A program made the position numbers and the translations under genes. This document shows, in pieces, positions 5,125-6,551 of a stretch of DNA of 6,551 nucleotides; positions within the stretch are counted from its first letter, which is position 1, and each line of letters begins with the position of its first letter. The stretch covers positions 1-6,551 of the forward strand of contig PUNU01000183.1 of the NCBI GenBank assembly GCA_003551865.1. Direction: 5' to 3'. The stretch comes from Syntrophomonadaceae bacterium. GTDB taxonomy: Bacteria; Bacillota_D; Dethiobacteria; DTU022. The notes below the pieces were generated by a model. The model ran no database searches, was not told where the DNA came from, and saw only the letters and a program-made list of their open reading frames with translations.

Positions 5125-5730
5125 TTGAGAGCAAGAGATTCTTATGCAGAGCCATACCGCATTAAAATGGTTGAACCAATCAAGTTAAAAGACCGTGAAA
5201 CAAGAGAAAAGCTGATTGAACAAGCCTACTACAATATTTTTAACCTGAAGGCGGAAGATGTATATATCGATCTTTTAACCGACAGCGGCACTGCAGCCAT
5301 GAGCGCCAATCAGTGGGCCGGAATGATGATCGGCGATGAATCTTATGCCGGGTGCAGGAATTTTTACAATCTGCAAGAAACAGTTGAAGATATTTTCGGC
5401 TACCGTTACCTGGTCCCCACACACCAGGGGCGGGCCGCTGAAAGCATCCTTATGTCAATTTTTGTGGGAAACAAACAGAGGGTGCCCGGCAACATGCATT
5501 TTGACACCACGGAAGGTCACATTCGTATAAGAAATGGTGTCCCCGTCAACCTGGTAATTAAAACAGGAACCGATTCATTTTCCGATCACCCTTTGAAGGG
5601 AAATATAGACCTGGTTGCAAAAGCCTGCGAACAGATTGCCGCAAAAAAAGATAATATCCGGGGATTGGAGATAATCTACCAACCGGAGATACTGAGACAC
5701 TTCACCGCCCGGTTCCGTATGTTGGACTAA
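5125..5730 (+). pseudogene. Truncated tyrosine phenol-lyase/tryptophanase-like gene
   Basis: The first 180 or so residues match the beta-eliminating lyases (tyrosine phenol-lyase, tryptophanase): AEPYRIKMVEPI (8-19), DVYIDLLTDSGTAAMS (45-60), QWAGMMIGDESYAG (63-76), VPTHQGRAAE (97-106) and PGNMHFDTT (121-129). These PLP enzymes split tyrosine, tryptophan or S-alkyl-cysteines to pyruvate, ammonia and the leaving group. Family members are about 460 residues. This frame stops at 201, and the last 20 residues (from about base 5665) no longer match, so the PLP-binding lysine near 257 and the whole C-terminal part are missing. It has a good start, TTG with GGGAGG 8 bases upstream, 22 bases after the corrinoid gene, so it was probably the third gene of that operon. 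Substrate specificity within the family cannot be assigned. Confidence 0.88.
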
Positions 5731-5926
5731 CACCAGCCCGGGAGCGAAGCTCCAGCCTCGTTAACTCTCCGAGGTCCGGCACTTTAAACCGCACTTCTGA
5801 TCCAAAAAACCCTGCTCTATTAGCCCTCCAGATATTTTCCAATTCCTTTCGGGTCGGCTTTTCGGCAGTTTCATCACTGTAACTGTGAACAGCAATCCTT
5901 TTGTTGATTGCCTCCATCGCCTTCAC
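5702..5926 (-). pseudogene. Nitroreductase-like N-terminal fragment
   Basis: The frame begins at GTG 5926 with GGGAAGG 7 bases upstream; an in-frame ATG lies at 5917. MEAINKRIAVHSYSDE (from the ATG) and the following helix resemble the N-terminus of nitroreductase-fold proteins (typically EAI.KRrSvRsf.d.pv). The later GSEVRFKVPDLGELTRLELRS and PTYGT resemble a region of the TM1586-like subgroup that precedes LGTYGVI. The frame ends after 74 residues, where a full protein would have 180-250, so the flavin-binding C-terminal half is absent. It meets the truncated lyase tail-to-tail, and the two frames overlap by 29 bases. If intact, it would be an FMN-dependent oxidoreductase of unknown substrate. 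The family call is by motif resemblance only and is moderately secure. Confidence 0.55.
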
Positions 5927-6029
5927 ATTATTACCTTCCCATGGTCAGGTCACATCAGCTTGATAAATAACTGTGCCTGTTTACCGGCAAGGCATTGAAA
6001 TAATCACATGCCGGAATAATCGCAGCTTC

Positions 6030-6215
6030 CTAGCCCTCTTGATCCTGGTTTAACATGCTTACGATCATGGCAATGATCAGCCCTATTCCGAAGCCGCCGA
6101 TTAAACCGGTTGTCCCATAATGCAGCACACCAACCAGGGGAAATACTGTAAAGCCGATTATAAGAATTACCAGGTGGACCGGTTTTATTCTGGTTCTGGT
6201 TCTGCTGATAGCAAT
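6030..6215 (-). CDS. Small two-helix membrane protein, start uncertain or broken
   Basis: A frame of 61 codons ending in TAG (6030-6032) encodes a basic N-terminus with an RTRTR repeat, then two hydrophobic helices: VHLVILIIGFTVFPLVGVL (about 13-31) and a glycine-rich GLIGGFGIGLIIAMIVSML (about 37-55), ending NQDQEG. It looks like a genuine small inner-membrane protein. However, the frame opens only with ATT at 6215 directly after TGA, and no ATG/GTG/TTG precedes the first helix. A ribosome-binding-like AAAGGGTGA lies just upstream and fits a TTG at 6214 or GTG at 6219 in the other two frames, which suggests a lost or gained base within the N-terminal TTCTGG repeat region (about 6188-6204). 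I do not recognise the family. Confidence 0.45.
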   Translation of the reverse strand: MAISRTRTRIKPVHLVILIIGFTVFPLVGVLHYGTTGLIGGFGIGLIIAMIVSMLNQDQEG

Positions 6216-6551
6216 TCACCCTTTCAAATTATGTATATTTTGCATATATAGTGCTTTTATAGAGCTAAAATAGGGTTTACTTGAATTTTAATTAATCTTT
6301 TCTACTACATTATATATTAGTCGGCTCCAAATAGCAATGTTCCATTGTTTGCATGGCAAATCCTTTAATCTCGCCCTGGCTGCGCTGCATTTTAAACCAG
6401 TGCCCTGCCCGCTGAGAGGTGAGAGTTGAAAGGTTGGAAGTGAGTCTTGTTTCTGCATTTCGAACCTTTTGCTGTAAGTTTTGGCTGTTAAGTGCCGGGT
6501 GAGCGCCGGCTTGCTGCGGCTGTGAATCAAAACACAACAAACTTAATTGAC
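6216..6551. other. 336 bases without a supported gene; open frame at right edge
   Basis: The first 80 bases are A/T-rich and contain no clear promoter pair, though TATACATAAT-like sequence (minus strand, about 6226-6236) could serve the small membrane gene. From 6310 a minus-strand frame stays open to the right edge and ends in TAA after LEPTNI. It is glutamine- and threonine-rich with no recognised domain and no ribosome binding site at its internal TTG (6540), so it is either the tail of a gene starting outside the window or chance. A second overlapping minus frame (6288-6530) is no better. Confidence 0.4.

Noticed and set aside
5741..5753. GGAGC-GAA-GCTCC hairpin as terminator of the lyase operon
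   Set aside because: The stem is only 5 bp with no T-run on either side, and it lies inside the nitroreductase-like reading frame.
6004..6219. 71-residue minus-strand frame rich in N, Q and R
   Set aside because: It has a plausible GTG start, but the body is low-complexity and polar, whereas the overlapping frame encodes two clean membrane helices; it is more likely the shadow, although its start region may belong to the original gene.
1..6551. CRISPR array, tRNA, rRNA or intact insertion sequence
   Set aside because: No regularly spaced repeats, no tRNA-like cloverleaf, no rRNA sequence and no transposase motifs were seen on either strand.

Overview
The window looks like chromosomal DNA of an anaerobic, low-to-mid GC Firmicute, most likely a Peptococcaceae-type clostridium (Desulfotomaculum/Pelotomaculum/acetogen-like). 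The reasons are strong GGAGG ribosome binding sites, frequent TTG/GTG starts, and two corrinoid methyl-transfer gene sets. The genus is inference from gene content; no rRNA is present.

Layout. (1) Bases 1-347, minus strand: the 5' part of an adenine deaminase (ade) that runs off the left edge, with a leader containing two hairpins. (2) Bases about 606-778, plus strand: a degraded serpin C-terminus (reactive-centre hinge and final strands) with a one-base frameshift; the rest of the serpin is missing. (3) Bases 956-2947, minus strand: a tightly coupled pair, a corrinoid protein followed by a URO-D/MtaA-family methyltransferase. (4) Bases 2948-3658: a 711-base divergent intergenic region with candidate operators at both ends, two palindromes and an unassigned 44-codon ORF. 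(5) Bases 3659-5730, plus strand: a HutC-type GntR regulator, a second paralogous corrinoid protein, and the N-terminal 40% of a tyrosine phenol-lyase/tryptophanase-like enzyme, spaced like one operon. (6) Bases 5702-5926, minus strand: the N-terminal part of a nitroreductase-like gene, which meets the broken lyase tail-to-tail. (7) Bases 6030-6215, minus strand: a small two-helix membrane protein frame without a normal start codon, then about 330 bases of uncertain content.

How the genes fit together. The two divergent units probably form one locus for demethylating a small methylated compound: the URO-D enzyme moves a methyl group to or from a cobalamin carried by one of the corrinoid proteins. 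The GntR/HutC regulator would sense a ligand and act on GTGAYAAC-type sites, one of which overlaps the -10 of its own likely promoter. A beta-eliminating lyase next to a corrinoid protein is unusual, and here it is truncated before its PLP lysine. Together with the serpin and nitroreductase fragments, this marks the locus as decaying or rearranged. The substrate cannot be read from the sequence.
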